DNA from: Psychroserpens sp. SPM9
Lineage (GTDB): Bacteria; Bacteroidota; Bacteroidia; Flavobacteriales; Flavobacteriaceae
Assembly: GCF_025153525.1 (NCBI RefSeq)
Contig: NZ_JANZNR010000006.1
Span: 62,001-126,000, forward strand
Reading direction: 5' to 3'
DNA length: 64,000 bases
Below the pieces are notes generated by a model, which was not told the origin of the DNA, ran no database searches, and saw only the letters and a list, made by a program, of their open reading frames with translations. Both the position numbers and the translations under genes were made by a program. Below are positions 36,284 to 45,830 of this stretch, in pieces. Position 1 is the first letter of the stretch, and each line of letters starts with the position of its first letter.

Positions 36284-36514
36284 TTATTTGGGATAACGCT
36301 TTTGAATATCCCGAATTAAATATTCTAATCCGTTTAACTTCAACTCGTAAACTTGTGTAAGCATGGCTCCTAAGGCGCCTTTAGGAAAGCCTTTATTGTG
36401 GTACCAAACGATATAATATTCGGGTAAATCTATAAGATAACGTCCTTCATATTTGCCAAATGGCATTTTGGTATGTGCTAATTTGATTAAGAAATTTTTA
36501 TCAGGCTGAAGCAT
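36284..36514 (-). CDS. DUF3820 family protein
   Basis: 76 residues. KMPFGKYEGRYLIDLPEYYIVWYHNKGFPKGALGAMLTQVYELKLNGLE is the DUF3820 pattern (small cytosolic proteins named for a putative quorum-sensing-regulated virulence factor). No activity is established. It begins one base after the DUF922 gene and is the last gene of the guaA-led run. Confidence 0.9.
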   Translation of the reverse strand: MLQPDKNFLIKLAHTKMPFGKYEGRYLIDLPEYYIVWYHNKGFPKGALGAMLTQVYELKLNGLEYLIRDIQKRYPK

Positions 36515-36515
36515 T

Positions 36516-37058
36516 TTATTTAGATCTAAAAGCGCTATACTTTTGAAGTTCTTCTTTTACAAATTCGGCCCAAATGGCTTGTTGTTCTTTATCAATAGAA
36601 TTTTGACTTTGTAAGTCATAAGCATTTTGCATCTTAGCCAATTCCATATTAGCATCTTCATGTAAAGCCCTTAAATCTTCTCGTATGCGTTGTGACACTT
36701 TTAGCTTAGAAATACCATAGCGTAATCGTCTCACATGAAGTTCTGTAATATCAAAATGAAGTTGCTCATGCGCCAAGATATGATCATCTCCTTTATCTTT
36801 GATATACCAAGATTTTTCAGGGTAAAAATGAGCATCAGCCTGAGCATTAAAACTTACAAATCGATCATTAGATTGCTGTACAGAAAACGAAAATGTAATT
36901 CCCGATGCCGTGACAGCAACAGCATCTGAAGTGGTATCAACAGCACCTCTAAAATCTGCCCAAGTTAATTTTTTGTTTTCATTCCATTGTATGGTAACCT
37001 CATTGTTTGAGCTTACATTCAGAACAAATAAAAAAATCATTAAAAATCGCAGCAACAT
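36516..37058 (-). CDS. DUF922 secreted zinc-protease-like protein
   Basis: 180 residues with an N-terminal signal segment (MLLRFLMIFLFVLNVSSNN). LTWADFRGAVD and AVTASGI are typical DUF922 strands, and HILAHEQLHFDITEL carries an HExxH zinc-protease motif; ARKL-type helices follow. Predicted periplasmic metalloprotease, substrate unknown. It lies 9 nt after osmC and one base before the DUF3820 gene. Confidence 0.88.
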   Translation of the reverse strand: MLLRFLMIFLFVLNVSSNNEVTIQWNENKKLTWADFRGAVDTTSDAVAVTASGITFSFSVQQSNDRFVSFNAQADAHFYPEKSWYIKDKGDDHILAHEQLHFDITELHVRRLRYGISKLKVSQRIREDLRALHEDANMELAKMQNAYDLQSQNSIDKEQQAIWAEFVKEELQKYSAFRSK

Positions 37059-37067
37059 AGCTTTACA

Positions 37068-37469
37068 TTAGTTCCAGTTAAACGTGATATCTTTTTCGAT
37101 ATCTGGATGTAAACTGAAATGTACAGGACATGTATTTGCTGTTCGTTCTAAAATTTTACGGGTTTTATCATCAGCTTCAAAAGGGAAGTCTAAAACCACT
37201 TCTATTTTGGAAATCCGTCGTGGATTACTCGCCATGGTTTTGGTTACTTGAGCTGACGTTCCTGTCATATCAATCCCCATATCTCTGGCCTTAATTCCCA
37301 TAACGGTCATCATGCAACTTGCCAATCCTGTAGCAACAGTATCTGTAGGTGAAAACGCTTCTCCTTTGCCATTATTGTCTAAAGGCGCATCTGTTATAAA
37401 AGAATCGTTAGATTTAAGATGTGTACTTTGAGTTCTTAAATCACCTAAATAAATTACTTTTGAGGTCAT
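37068..37469 (-). CDS. OsmC family peroxiredoxin-like protein
   Basis: 133 residues. OsmC/Ohr proteins reduce organic hydroperoxides with two cysteines, seen here as Cys52 (TGLASCMMTVMGIKARDMG) and Cys114 (TANTCPVHFSL). It belongs to the YhfA/OsmC-like side by its 'PTDTVATGLASC' pattern. Its ATG overlaps the stop of the LysM gene (ATGA at 37466-37469), implying translational coupling. Confidence 0.92.
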   Translation of the reverse strand: MTSKVIYLGDLRTQSTHLKSNDSFITDAPLDNNGKGEAFSPTDTVATGLASCMMTVMGIKARDMGIDMTGTSAQVTKTMASNPRRISKIEVVLDFPFEADDKTRKILERTANTCPVHFSLHPDIEKDITFNWN

Positions 37470-39376
37470 TTTCCTGCTTCTACGATGGTTAAATTGTCAT
37501 ATTTCACGATATAAACCGCTTCATTAAAATAACCGCCAAACAGCTTTTTAGAATAGCGAAATTTATTTTCAACATACTCTGTTTCCACTTCGCTGGAGGA
37601 AGCTTTATACAAATCCTCTTCACTCGCCAAGCGCAATAAGAGGTCTAGCGTTAAATCAAAACCACGAACGGCATATTTATTCGGACTCACATTATACTCA
37701 CGTCTGTACGCTCTTACAAAAGGATTATTGGCTGTTAATATATCGGTCGTTTTGTTTGGTGACGGATAATGAAACTTCAAATTTGACAGGTGATAATTAG
37801 AAATTTCGCGACCTTCAAACGCTTTGTTTTTATCGGTGGTCATCAAAATAATTTCTTTCCCTTTGATATTTAAACCATTAATAATACTAATAACATTAGA
37901 TGCAAAACCCTCGTTATCTGTTTCTAAAAAGACAAAATTTCGTCCATTTTTAAAAATAGTTTCTAAATCGGTTTGGTACACAAAATAAGCCTCTGCTCCT
38001 TTTTTTGTTTTTCTGGAAAATATTTGTTTTGCTGAAGGAAACTCTGCCAATAATCGGTCACTAACGGCTTTATGCTTAGAGTCTGCAATGATTACCATAT
38101 GCTTTGGCAAAGAATCTGTTTTAACGAAATTAATCATTGTCTTTTCTAAAAGTTCACTTGAAGGTACCGTTTGAAATACATTATCGTATAACTTTTCAGG
38201 CATTGTTAATGGTGATAATACCGGAATATGATCGCCTTTTAATTCTGAAGCAACCCGATCTAAGTTTTTGGGTAATAACGGACCAATAACAGCGTCATAA
38301 TCTGAAAAATCGGTGTTGTTTAAAATATTAGAAATTTCAGACGATTGGTTTCTGGTATCAAATACTTTTAAATGTGTTGAAATTCCCAAACGTTTAGCCG
38401 AATCGATAGCCATCAATACACCAGCGTGAAAATCTAACGACACCGATAATAAGCCATCTGTCCTAATCGCTTTTTTAGCTTCAGCTACAGAATCTACATC
38501 AATTCGATGTGTTCTGTAAGGTAGCATCAAGGCTATTTTTTTAGTCTTAAAGTTTTTTAGAGTACTTGTCAAATCAGTGTTCACAAGATCTTTAACAACA
38601 AGCTCTGTTTTTGCAGTTTTTGGCACACGCAAAACCATCCCTAATTTGAGTCCGCCATCCTTCAAATCAGGATTCAGTTTTTCTAGTTGCTCTTGAGTGA
38701 CACCTAACTTTCGATTCAAGGCCATATAACCTTCACTCTTTAAAACTGTATAATAATTGTATGTTTCTTCAACAGCTTTTTCTTCGTTATCACTAATATT
38801 AGGAACGTTTACTTCTTGGCCAGGTTGTAAAACGTCTTCGAGATCTGGGTTTAAAGCTTCAAGCTCTGGAACAGTAATTCCGAACTTATAAGCCACACGC
38901 CACTTCCCTTCTTTTGGTAAGACTTTATACTTTTTAACGGTATTATTTAAAGATACTTTACTAACAATCGTTTTAAACTTTGGGATTTGGATGCGATCGC
39001 CTTTCCGAAGATTTTCAGCATATAGAGACGTATTATGCTTTTTGATATCTTCAATCTCTACATTGTATTTTTTAGAAATGCTGTAGAGGGTTTCCTTACG
39101 CTTAACTTTATGCTTTCTGTAACCAATAAGTTCTTTTGTGGTTTCAGGAATGGGTTCATTTTTAACCTTAGAATCAGGAATAATCAAAACCGTATTTAAA
39201 TCGATAGATTTCTTAGCATCAGGATTTAATGCGTAAATATCAAAAGGCGTCACCAAATACTGCTTTGCAATACTTTCTATAGTCTCGCCTTGCTTGACTT
39301 TGTGTGTTTTATACTCTTGAGCAATCGTAGACCAGCTACAAAACACCACAAGAAGTATGAAGATGAGTTTTTTCAT
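37466..39376 (-). CDS. LysM-repeat protein with periplasmic-binding-like domain
   Basis: 636 residues with a signal peptide (MKKLIFILLVVFCSWSTIAQ). Four LysM modules occupy about residues 22-265 (YKTHKVKQGETIESIAKQYL; RKHKVKRKETLYSISKKY; two more divergent), giving peptidoglycan binding. The rest (about 275-600) resembles a type I periplasmic-binding / LpoA-like fold (KIALMLPYRTH, DYDAVIGPLLPKNLDRVASEL, HIPVLSPLT). It is therefore a likely cell-wall-bound periplasmic protein, possibly a regulator of wall synthesis (inference). It lies 86 nt after guaA. Confidence 0.88.
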   Translation of the reverse strand: MKKLIFILLVVFCSWSTIAQEYKTHKVKQGETIESIAKQYLVTPFDIYALNPDAKKSIDLNTVLIIPDSKVKNEPIPETTKELIGYRKHKVKRKETLYSISKKYNVEIEDIKKHNTSLYAENLRKGDRIQIPKFKTIVSKVSLNNTVKKYKVLPKEGKWRVAYKFGITVPELEALNPDLEDVLQPGQEVNVPNISDNEEKAVEETYNYYTVLKSEGYMALNRKLGVTQEQLEKLNPDLKDGGLKLGMVLRVPKTAKTELVVKDLVNTDLTSTLKNFKTKKIALMLPYRTHRIDVDSVAEAKKAIRTDGLLSVSLDFHAGVLMAIDSAKRLGISTHLKVFDTRNQSSEISNILNNTDFSDYDAVIGPLLPKNLDRVASELKGDHIPVLSPLTMPEKLYDNVFQTVPSSELLEKTMINFVKTDSLPKHMVIIADSKHKAVSDRLLAEFPSAKQIFSRKTKKGAEAYFVYQTDLETIFKNGRNFVFLETDNEGFASNVISIINGLNIKGKEIILMTTDKNKAFEGREISNYHLSNLKFHYPSPNKTTDILTANNPFVRAYRREYNVSPNKYAVRGFDLTLDLLLRLASEEDLYKASSSEVETEYVENKFRYSKKLFGGYFNEAVYIVKYDNLTIVEAGK

Positions 39377-39462
39377 TTAAACCATTTTATATTCTGAATT
39401 CCCTTTATTTAGGAAACCTTATTTCATTTCTATTATCAATTGAATTTTTAAAAGCAACTCGC

Positions 39463-40998
39463 TTATTCCCATTCAATTGTTGCTGGTGGTTTAGAGCTAA
39501 TGTCATATACCACTCGATTTACACCTTTTACTTTATTGATGATCTCGTTGGAGGTCTTCTGTAAAAATTCATACGGAAGATTCACCCAATCGGCAGTCAT
39601 CCCATCGGTACTTTCAACAGCTCTTAACGCGACACATTTTTCATAGGTACGCTCATCACCCATAACGCCAACGCTATTAACCGGAAGTAAAATTGCACCA
39701 GCCTGCCATACGCTATCGTACAAATTCCAAGATTTCAGGTTATTAATAAAGATCGCATCTACCTCTTGTAATATACGTACTTTTTCCCGAGTTAGATCAC
39801 CTAAAATTCTAATCGCTAATCCTGGCCCCGGAAAAGGGTGTCGCCCTAAAATCGATGCATCCATTCCCATGGAAGCGCCTACACGACGAACCTCATCTTT
39901 AAATAAAGCTTTTAAAGGCTCTACGATTTTCAATTTCATAAAATCAGGCAAACCGCCAACATTATGATGACTTTTAATCGTTGCACTCGGACCTCCAGTA
40001 GCCGATACACTTTCGATAACATCAGGATAAATAGTCCCTTGAGCCAACCATTTTACATCTTCAATAAGATGAGCTTCATCATCAAAAACTTCAATAAACA
40101 CGCGACCTATAGCTTTTCGTTTCTTTTCAGGATCGCTAACACCTTCTAAGGCATCCAAAAAGCGTGCCGAAGCATCGACACCTTTTACATTAAGTCCCAT
40201 GCCCTCATATTGCTTGAGTACACTTTCGTATTCGTTTTTCCGAAGCAAACCATTATTTACAAAAATACAATACAAGTTTTTACCAATCGCTTTGTGTAAT
40301 AATATCGCAGCTACGGAAGAATCAACACCTCCCGACAACCCTAAAACGACTTTATCGTTTTCTAATTGTGTTTTAAGGTCTGAAACGGTTTCTTCAACAA
40401 AGGAATCTGGCGTCCAATCTTGCTCAACGTGAGCGATATGCACCAAGAAATTTTCTAATAGTTGTTTTCCATCGGTCGAATGATAAACTTCGGGGTGAAA
40501 CTGAATTGCATAGGTTGTTTCGCCTTCAATTCTGAAAGCTGCATTTTCAACATCATGAGTGCTTGCTAATAAAACACCATGAGTTGGCAATTGTTTGATG
40601 GTATCACTATGGCTCATCCAAACCTGACTTCCTTTAGAGATTCCTGTAAAAAAGTCTTCATCTTGCTTTACAAAACTCAAATTGGCTCTTCCGTATTCTC
40701 GTGTATTGGATTCGGCAACTTCGCCTCCAGAAAAATGCGCCAAATATTGAGCGCCATAACAGACGGCCAGCATTGGTTTTTTTCCTCGGATTTGTGATAA
40801 ATCTGGATGAAGTACATCTTCGCCTCGAACCGAGTTTGGACTACCCGATAAAATCACGGCTTTGAAGCTTTCAGAATCAGCAGGAATTTTATTAAAAGGA
40901 TGAATTTCGCAGTAGATATTTAACTCTCTAACGCGACGCGCAATAAGCTGTGTATATTGCGAACCGAAATCTAAAATTAGGACTTTGTTGTGTTGCAT
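39463..40998 (-). CDS. guaA: GMP synthase (glutamine-hydrolysing)
   Basis: 511 residues from the ATG at 40998; a TTG two codons earlier (41004) lies inside the promoter box and is not needed. It aminates XMP to GMP using glutamine. The class I amidotransferase half has the nucleophile Cys80 in AVCYGAQY and the His-Glu pair in FHPEVYHS; the ATP-pyrophosphatase half has the P-loop [11 protein letters not shown], and the C-terminal dimerisation domain ends with PPATIEWE. Full length. First gene of a run with the LysM, OsmC, DUF922 and DUF3820 genes. Confidence 0.98.
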   Translation of the reverse strand: MQHNKVLILDFGSQYTQLIARRVRELNIYCEIHPFNKIPADSESFKAVILSGSPNSVRGEDVLHPDLSQIRGKKPMLAVCYGAQYLAHFSGGEVAESNTREYGRANLSFVKQDEDFFTGISKGSQVWMSHSDTIKQLPTHGVLLASTHDVENAAFRIEGETTYAIQFHPEVYHSTDGKQLLENFLVHIAHVEQDWTPDSFVEETVSDLKTQLENDKVVLGLSGGVDSSVAAILLHKAIGKNLYCIFVNNGLLRKNEYESVLKQYEGMGLNVKGVDASARFLDALEGVSDPEKKRKAIGRVFIEVFDDEAHLIEDVKWLAQGTIYPDVIESVSATGGPSATIKSHHNVGGLPDFMKLKIVEPLKALFKDEVRRVGASMGMDASILGRHPFPGPGLAIRILGDLTREKVRILQEVDAIFINNLKSWNLYDSVWQAGAILLPVNSVGVMGDERTYEKCVALRAVESTDGMTADWVNLPYEFLQKTSNEIINKVKGVNRVVYDISSKPPATIEWE

Positions 40999-41001
40999 GT
41001 G

Positions 41002-41009
41002 CAAAAGTA
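41002..41009 (-). promoter_or_regulatory. -7 box (TACTTTTG) abutting guaA start
   Basis: A perfect TAnnTTTG on the - strand, separated from the guaA ATG by only three bases. This predicts a leaderless or near-leaderless mRNA. The -33 element is not obvious. Confidence 0.5.
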
Positions 41010-41103
41010 ATAATTGATTTTAGATTGGCGATTTTCAGTTTACGATTTTTTGAGTTTTTTTTTAACAATTCAAAACATCAATTAAATTAGGTACTGTGGA
41101 GTA

Positions 41104-41129
41104 TGTACCCCTTTTGTCTTACCCTAAAA
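41104..41129 (+). promoter_or_regulatory. TACCCC/TTTTG element upstream of TPR-LuxR gene
   Basis: TGTACCCCTTTTGT (41104-41117) runs into TGTCTTACCCTAAAA (41115-41129), 51 nt before the ATG at 41181. The first half is identical to 46393-46406, before the convergent surface operon; the second half matches 14/15 bases with the element before the beta-helix gene (57775-57789). A TATATTTA sequence at 41153-41160 may be the -7 box, putting the element in an upstream activator position. Confidence 0.55.
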
Positions 41130-41180
41130 ACACAACTGACATATAATAATATTATATTTAGGTGATTAGAATTCAATCCT

Positions 41181-43046
41181 ATGAAATTTTCAACACAACT
41201 CAATATTTTAGCTTTGGTTTTATCAATGCTATTAAGTGCCCAAGAGCAACAGAAAATTGATAGCCTTACTCAGGTTATTAAAACCACAACAGCTGACAGC
41301 ATTAAAGCGTTAAATCATTTAAAGATTGCCCAGCTTTTAATGTATAAAGATTCTGAGGAAACGAAAACAAATATTTCTGCAGCAGAACACCTCTACAAAA
41401 AGTCAACTAATTTAAAACAATTAGCCAATCTAAATAGTGTCAAAGCCGAGTATATGTTTACGCAAAACAAATATGACTCTGCGATGGTATTTGTTGAAAA
41501 GTCTGCAAATCAATTCCTAAAGAACGGTGATAGCATAAAAGGAGCAACCTTAAAATCTAACTTGGCAAATTTAGTTAAAGTACTCACTAGTGATTATGAT
41601 CGCATACAATCTATATATGATGAAATTGAACCAATTGCGTTATCACATAAGGATACCGCGTTAATAGCCATTGTTCTCTCTGGCAAAGCTGATATAGCCT
41701 TACATAAAGGCCATAGAAATATCGCAATAGAGCTCACGAAAAATACGATTAACCTTAGAGAAGCTCAAAATGATTCTTTAAGAATTCCACAGGAGTATTT
41801 CAAAATTGGCAAAATTTATCAAGAGTTATTCGACTTTAAAGAATCTATTACAAATTTTGATGAAGGTATTGCCATTGCCGACGCCTCAAATAATTTCAGA
41901 ATTAAAGCAGAGCTTTTAAGAATCAAAGGAACTTCTCTAATTAAACTGAAGCAATTTGACAATGCAGAAAAAAGTCTTCTTGAAGCTTTAGACCTTTCTA
42001 AAACGACTAATTTAAAGACGAGTGAATTACAAACCTTAATCATATTAGGATTACTCGAAGTTGATCGTGATGATCTTGAAAAAGCCGAACATTATGTGAA
42101 TTTAGCCAAATCTATGATGAACCCTGTAAATGCCTATAATGTAGATTATAATTATAATTTAATTCGTGGTCAAATTGAATTAGGGAACAAACAATATCAA
42201 AAGGCACTCACACATTTTGAAAACTGCGTTGAACTAGCAGAAAAAAAAGGAGCTTTAGTCAACTTAAGCTTTTCTAAAAAATTCAAATCGCTGGCTTTAG
42301 AAAAGCAAGGTGATTATAAGCGGGCCTTAGCATTGTATAAAGAAAGTAGCGACGCTAAAGACACTTTAACTTCCCAAATGAGGACTTCTTTATCTATAGA
42401 ACAAAAGATAATTTATGAAACCGAAAAGAAAGAAAAAGAAATTTTATTACAGAAAAAAGATTTAGAAATTTTACAACAAAAAGAAGCGACAAGTAAACTT
42501 CGAAATAATGCGTTAACTATTATTATAATTGGGTTACTTATCATATTTGGGTTATTGTTTTATGCGATAAAACAAAAAATGAAGAAAAATAAAATCTTAA
42601 GAGAAAACTTAGATAAAGATTTAGAACATAAAACTAAAGAATTAACCACTCATGCACTGCATTTAGCCAAAAAGAACGAAGTTTTAAACGATTTAAAACA
42701 AAAAGCTAAAGTTTTAAAAGCCGATGCCAATGCCGACCCTGGTTACCAAATGCTCATACAAACTATTAATTTTGACTTACAAGACGATAATAACTGGGAA
42801 AATTTTTCACGATATTTTGAGCAAGTTCATAAAGACTTCAATGCCAAAGCCCAGGAACAATTTCCTAATATTACCAAAAATGATTTACGTTTAATGGCGC
42901 TTTTAAAAATGAATCTATCATCAAAGGAAATTGCAAATATTTTAAATATTTCTAGTGATGGTATTAAAAAAGCCAGACAACGTCTTCGTAGAAAAATGGG
43001 ATTAGAATCTAAAGATTCTTTAGAAACTGTAATATTAAGTATATAA
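41181..43046 (+). CDS. TPR-containing, membrane-anchored LuxR-type regulator
   Basis: 621 residues. A signal-like N-terminus (MKFSTQLNILALVLSMLLSAQ) is followed by TPR-type helices outside the cytoplasm (about 25-410), a membrane helix (NALTIIIIGLLIIFGLLFYAI, about 445-465), a cytoplasmic coiled coil, and a LuxR/GerE-type helix-turn-helix near residues 570-606 (MNLSSKEIANILNISSDGIKKARQRLRRKMG). The family is a one-component sensor-regulator common in Bacteroidota, in which the exported TPR part is thought to sense a protein or ligand. It converges with a three-gene surface operon (stops one base apart) that shares its upstream element. Confidence 0.9.
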   Translation: MKFSTQLNILALVLSMLLSAQEQQKIDSLTQVIKTTTADSIKALNHLKIAQLLMYKDSEETKTNISAAEHLYKKSTNLKQLANLNSVKAEYMFTQNKYDSAMVFVEKSANQFLKNGDSIKGATLKSNLANLVKVLTSDYDRIQSIYDEIEPIALSHKDTALIAIVLSGKADIALHKGHRNIAIELTKNTINLREAQNDSLRIPQEYFKIGKIYQELFDFKESITNFDEGIAIADASNNFRIKAELLRIKGTSLIKLKQFDNAEKSLLEALDLSKTTNLKTSELQTLIILGLLEVDRDDLEKAEHYVNLAKSMMNPVNAYNVDYNYNLIRGQIELGNKQYQKALTHFENCVELAEKKGALVNLSFSKKFKSLALEKQGDYKRALALYKESSDAKDTLTSQMRTSLSIEQKIIYETEKKEKEILLQKKDLEILQQKEATSKLRNNALTIIIIGLLIIFGLLFYAIKQKMKKNKILRENLDKDLEHKTKELTTHALHLAKKNEVLNDLKQKAKVLKADANADPGYQMLIQTINFDLQDDNNWENFSRYFEQVHKDFNAKAQEQFPNITKNDLRLMALLKMNLSSKEIANILNISSDGIKKARQRLRRKMGLESKDSLETVILSI

Positions 43047-43047
43047 C

Positions 43048-45168
43048 TTACATATCTTTAATAATAGCTCTCAAATTATCTAGTAAATAATTCTTGTCTG
43101 TAACCACTCGATTTGTTTGCTCATATAATTTGTAATTGACCTTTTTAGCATCTAGATATGCTCTGGCATCTGCTAAAATACCTTCAATAACATCCGGATT
43201 TTCCTCCAAAAAGCTCAAAATAAGCTCAAATTTACTTTTTGTCGTTGTATACTCGCCATTAGCAATATGTGTTTGATTCTCATTATCGCTGTTGACAACT
43301 TCATTGTCTCTATTTGTGTATTCTGATAAATTAAAAAATTCTGCATCAAAATTAGGGTCTTTTTGTTTTAAATATAAAACAATAGCACTCACTTCACTTT
43401 TAAGCATATTGATTTCATCTTGCTGCTGTTCTAAAAGTTTTAATGTATCATTTGTATTAATTCCAACAGCTAAATTAATATAGGAAATGCCTCTAGCATC
43501 AGACTCAGACCAAGCTACTCCTACTATAGTTTTATAGTGTTCTACAGTCATGTTTTTAGGTGAAACTGCTCTCCCAATACCATCATTTAATCCTGATGGA
43601 ATTATATAATCTCCAATAGATACTTTTCCTAAAACCTTTACAGGTATTTGTCCCATAAATGCGATTTTCTCAAAATCTTTTTCTCTGTTGTTTTCTGGCA
43701 TATTGCCCAAAACGATTGGGTTTTTTGAAACCACCATAAAATGATCTGCAGTAGTAGTGTTTTTGGTTATTTTACCACCAGAAACTCCAACAATATCTCC
43801 ATAGCTGAATATTTCATTTACATCTTTTTTTTCTAACCACTCTGCATAATCTCCAAATCCAGATTCAAAAGCAACTCCTACATTGTTTTGCATATGAACT
43901 CTAAGAACAACCCAATTAGCAATCATATCTACCATTTCAAAACCTTCAATAGCAGCAGCATCAAAATCATCAACACCAAAAAGATCTGCAGTTACCATTG
44001 CGAGTTGAAAACCAGTTTCTAAACCTTCTTGTGTTTGATTCCAAATAAAAGGGAAACTACTAGTCAATTCGTTATTGGTTTGACCTTCTATACGACCATA
44101 TATGATATTATTTGCACCTTTAAACGACAGAAAATTATTTCCATTATTTGGTGTTCCTCCTGCTGCATTACCATTAAGTTCAATAGTAATACCTTGTTTA
44201 CTACCTTTAACCCATAATGGATATGCTGTTGGAAATAAGTCACCACCTGCATCATCAACATTAGTATCGATAATAACTCTCCCATTTAGAAAACTATTAG
44301 CATTTACAAACAACGTATTATTTAAAGTTGTAGTCCCATTAACATTTAAAAGATTTGATAGATTTGTTGCTCCACTTGCAGTCAACGTATTTAATAAAGA
44401 ATTTTGATTCACCGTTATATTGTCAAAAATACCATCTGCAAAATTAGAAGTTCCTAAAACATTCAAATCACCTTCTAAAAGCGAATTACCAGCAACCGTT
44501 AAATCTGAATACAAATTAGTATCGCCTCCTACAGCTAATTCTCCATCAAAACTAACCAAACCATCCACAGTCAAGTCTCCAGTTAGGTAAGTAGGACTTT
44601 GATTATTGACTGTTAAATTAGAATTTAAGTCTGTAGTTCCATCCGTGGTTAAGCTTCCTGATAATAGTGTCGGACTAGCATTATTAACGGATAAACTATT
44701 ATTTAAATTGGTAGCGCCATCGACATCTAAGGTTGACGTTGCGATAATTTCTCTATGTCTTATGTAAGGGATATACGTTAGCTTTTGGTAGCTAAATTCT
44801 ACAAAACCGTTACCATCAAAAAGATCTATTTCTACTCGCAAGAACTTTTCGTTATCCCAATATACCTGATTGAACGTCGTTAATGTTTCAGACGTCAATT
44901 CACCTTGACCGATCATTAAATTGATCATTCCAAAAGCGTCAGTTTCGGTATCTTGCGTCTCTTGATACTCAATTTGATTGGTATTATCAATAATGCTAAA
45001 TCGGACTTTCAATGCCGTATTAGGTAAGTTATTTGATGGCACATCAACGCCTGGTATTTCTTGCGGATTATTATCTATAATTACAGCCTGATAACTAATA
45101 CCATCGGTCTGCCCATAGCTCAATATACCAATGAGCATAACTAAAATAAAGGATACATGTTTTTTCAT
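43048..45168 (-). CDS. Secreted tail-fibre-like repetitive protein
   Basis: 706 residues with a signal peptide (MKKHVSFILVMLIGILSYGQ). After a beta-rich head (about 20-135) come 10 or so short repeats of the form 'ATNLNNSLSVNNASPTLLSGSLTTDGTTDLNSNLTV' (about 140-290), typical of thin beta-helical fibres. The region FGDYAEWLEKKDVNEIFSYGDIVGVSGGKITKN...VVSKNPIVLGN (about 440-500) resembles the intramolecular-chaperone/autoprotease (peptidase G2-like) part of phage tail proteins (tentative). The tail has a coiled coil (LEQQQDEINMLKSEVSAIV) and no T9SS domain. Last gene of the operon. Confidence 0.7.
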   Translation of the reverse strand: MKKHVSFILVMLIGILSYGQTDGISYQAVIIDNNPQEIPGVDVPSNNLPNTALKVRFSIIDNTNQIEYQETQDTETDAFGMINLMIGQGELTSETLTTFNQVYWDNEKFLRVEIDLFDGNGFVEFSYQKLTYIPYIRHREIIATSTLDVDGATNLNNSLSVNNASPTLLSGSLTTDGTTDLNSNLTVNNQSPTYLTGDLTVDGLVSFDGELAVGGDTNLYSDLTVAGNSLLEGDLNVLGTSNFADGIFDNITVNQNSLLNTLTASGATNLSNLLNVNGTTTLNNTLFVNANSFLNGRVIIDTNVDDAGGDLFPTAYPLWVKGSKQGITIELNGNAAGGTPNNGNNFLSFKGANNIIYGRIEGQTNNELTSSFPFIWNQTQEGLETGFQLAMVTADLFGVDDFDAAAIEGFEMVDMIANWVVLRVHMQNNVGVAFESGFGDYAEWLEKKDVNEIFSYGDIVGVSGGKITKNTTTADHFMVVSKNPIVLGNMPENNREKDFEKIAFMGQIPVKVLGKVSIGDYIIPSGLNDGIGRAVSPKNMTVEHYKTIVGVAWSESDARGISYINLAVGINTNDTLKLLEQQQDEINMLKSEVSAIVLYLKQKDPNFDAEFFNLSEYTNRDNEVVNSDNENQTHIANGEYTTTKSKFELILSFLEENPDVIEGILADARAYLDAKKVNYKLYEQTNRVVTDKNYLLDNLRAIIKDM

Positions 45169-45178
45169 AGTTGTCGTA

Positions 45179-45829
45179 TTATAAAGTACAATTACAACTT
45201 GGCAGACTTATGATTAAGCCAATACCAAATTGATGATTATTTAGTTTTAAAGATTCTTGATCCAACGTTTTATTCCCATCTATGAGAACCGTTTTTCCGT
45301 AGGTATAACTGGCGATTAACGCGGTATTTCGCGATATAGGATATTGCATCCCAAGTCCGGCTCTGGCAAAAAAAATGTAATTATTAAATTCATCTTCACC
45401 AACCAAATTAAACACCTGATTGTTTAGTGTTTGCGTACCTCTAATAAGATATTCAACAGCGACTCTTCCTTTGAGATAAAACGAAAAATCGCGTAAAGCG
45501 AAAAGCTTAAAATCTAATCCAGTATTTAGTCCTAGGTAAGTAACATCCCATTCAAAGTAATTATCCAAAATACGATCACTACCAATCGCACCATAACCGT
45601 TATATATGATACCTAAAGACAAGAACAATGTTTTGTTTTTATTAAGTACATCTCGGTATCCTATTTCCATATACGTATTAGGCTTGGATAGTAAATTGTC
45701 TAATGGTTCTCCTGACGAATTTTTATAGTCAAATCCTGATGTTGATTTACCTATTTCCACAAATAATTGTTGACCAGACAATTGCAAAGTCACAACAAAA
45801 CATAACATAAGTAGTATTGTAGATTTCAT
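45179..45829 (-). CDS. Outer-membrane beta-barrel protein
   Basis: 216 residues from the ATG at 45829. An upstream in-frame start (45853) would overlap the previous gene, and M9 begins the signal peptide MKSTILLMLCFVVTLQLSGQ. The mature part has amphipathic strands (YMEIGYRDVLNKNKTLFLSLGIIYNGYGA, WDVTYLGLNTGLDFKLFALRDFSFYLKGR, YPISRNTALIASYTYG) and ends HQFGIGLIISLPSCNCTL. It is a small porin-like barrel and probably anchors or exports the fibre encoded next. Middle gene of the three-gene surface operon; one base after the T9SS-A gene. Confidence 0.75.
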   Translation of the reverse strand: MKSTILLMLCFVVTLQLSGQQLFVEIGKSTSGFDYKNSSGEPLDNLLSKPNTYMEIGYRDVLNKNKTLFLSLGIIYNGYGAIGSDRILDNYFEWDVTYLGLNTGLDFKLFALRDFSFYLKGRVAVEYLIRGTQTLNNQVFNLVGEDEFNNYIFFARAGLGMQYPISRNTALIASYTYGKTVLIDGNKTLDQESLKLNNHQFGIGLIISLPSCNCTL

Positions 45830-45830
45830 T

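Noticed and set aside
43048-45168. Prophage tail gene
   Set aside because: There are no other phage genes nearby, the protein has a bacterial signal peptide, and it sits in an operon with envelope proteins, so a prophage remnant is unlikely.
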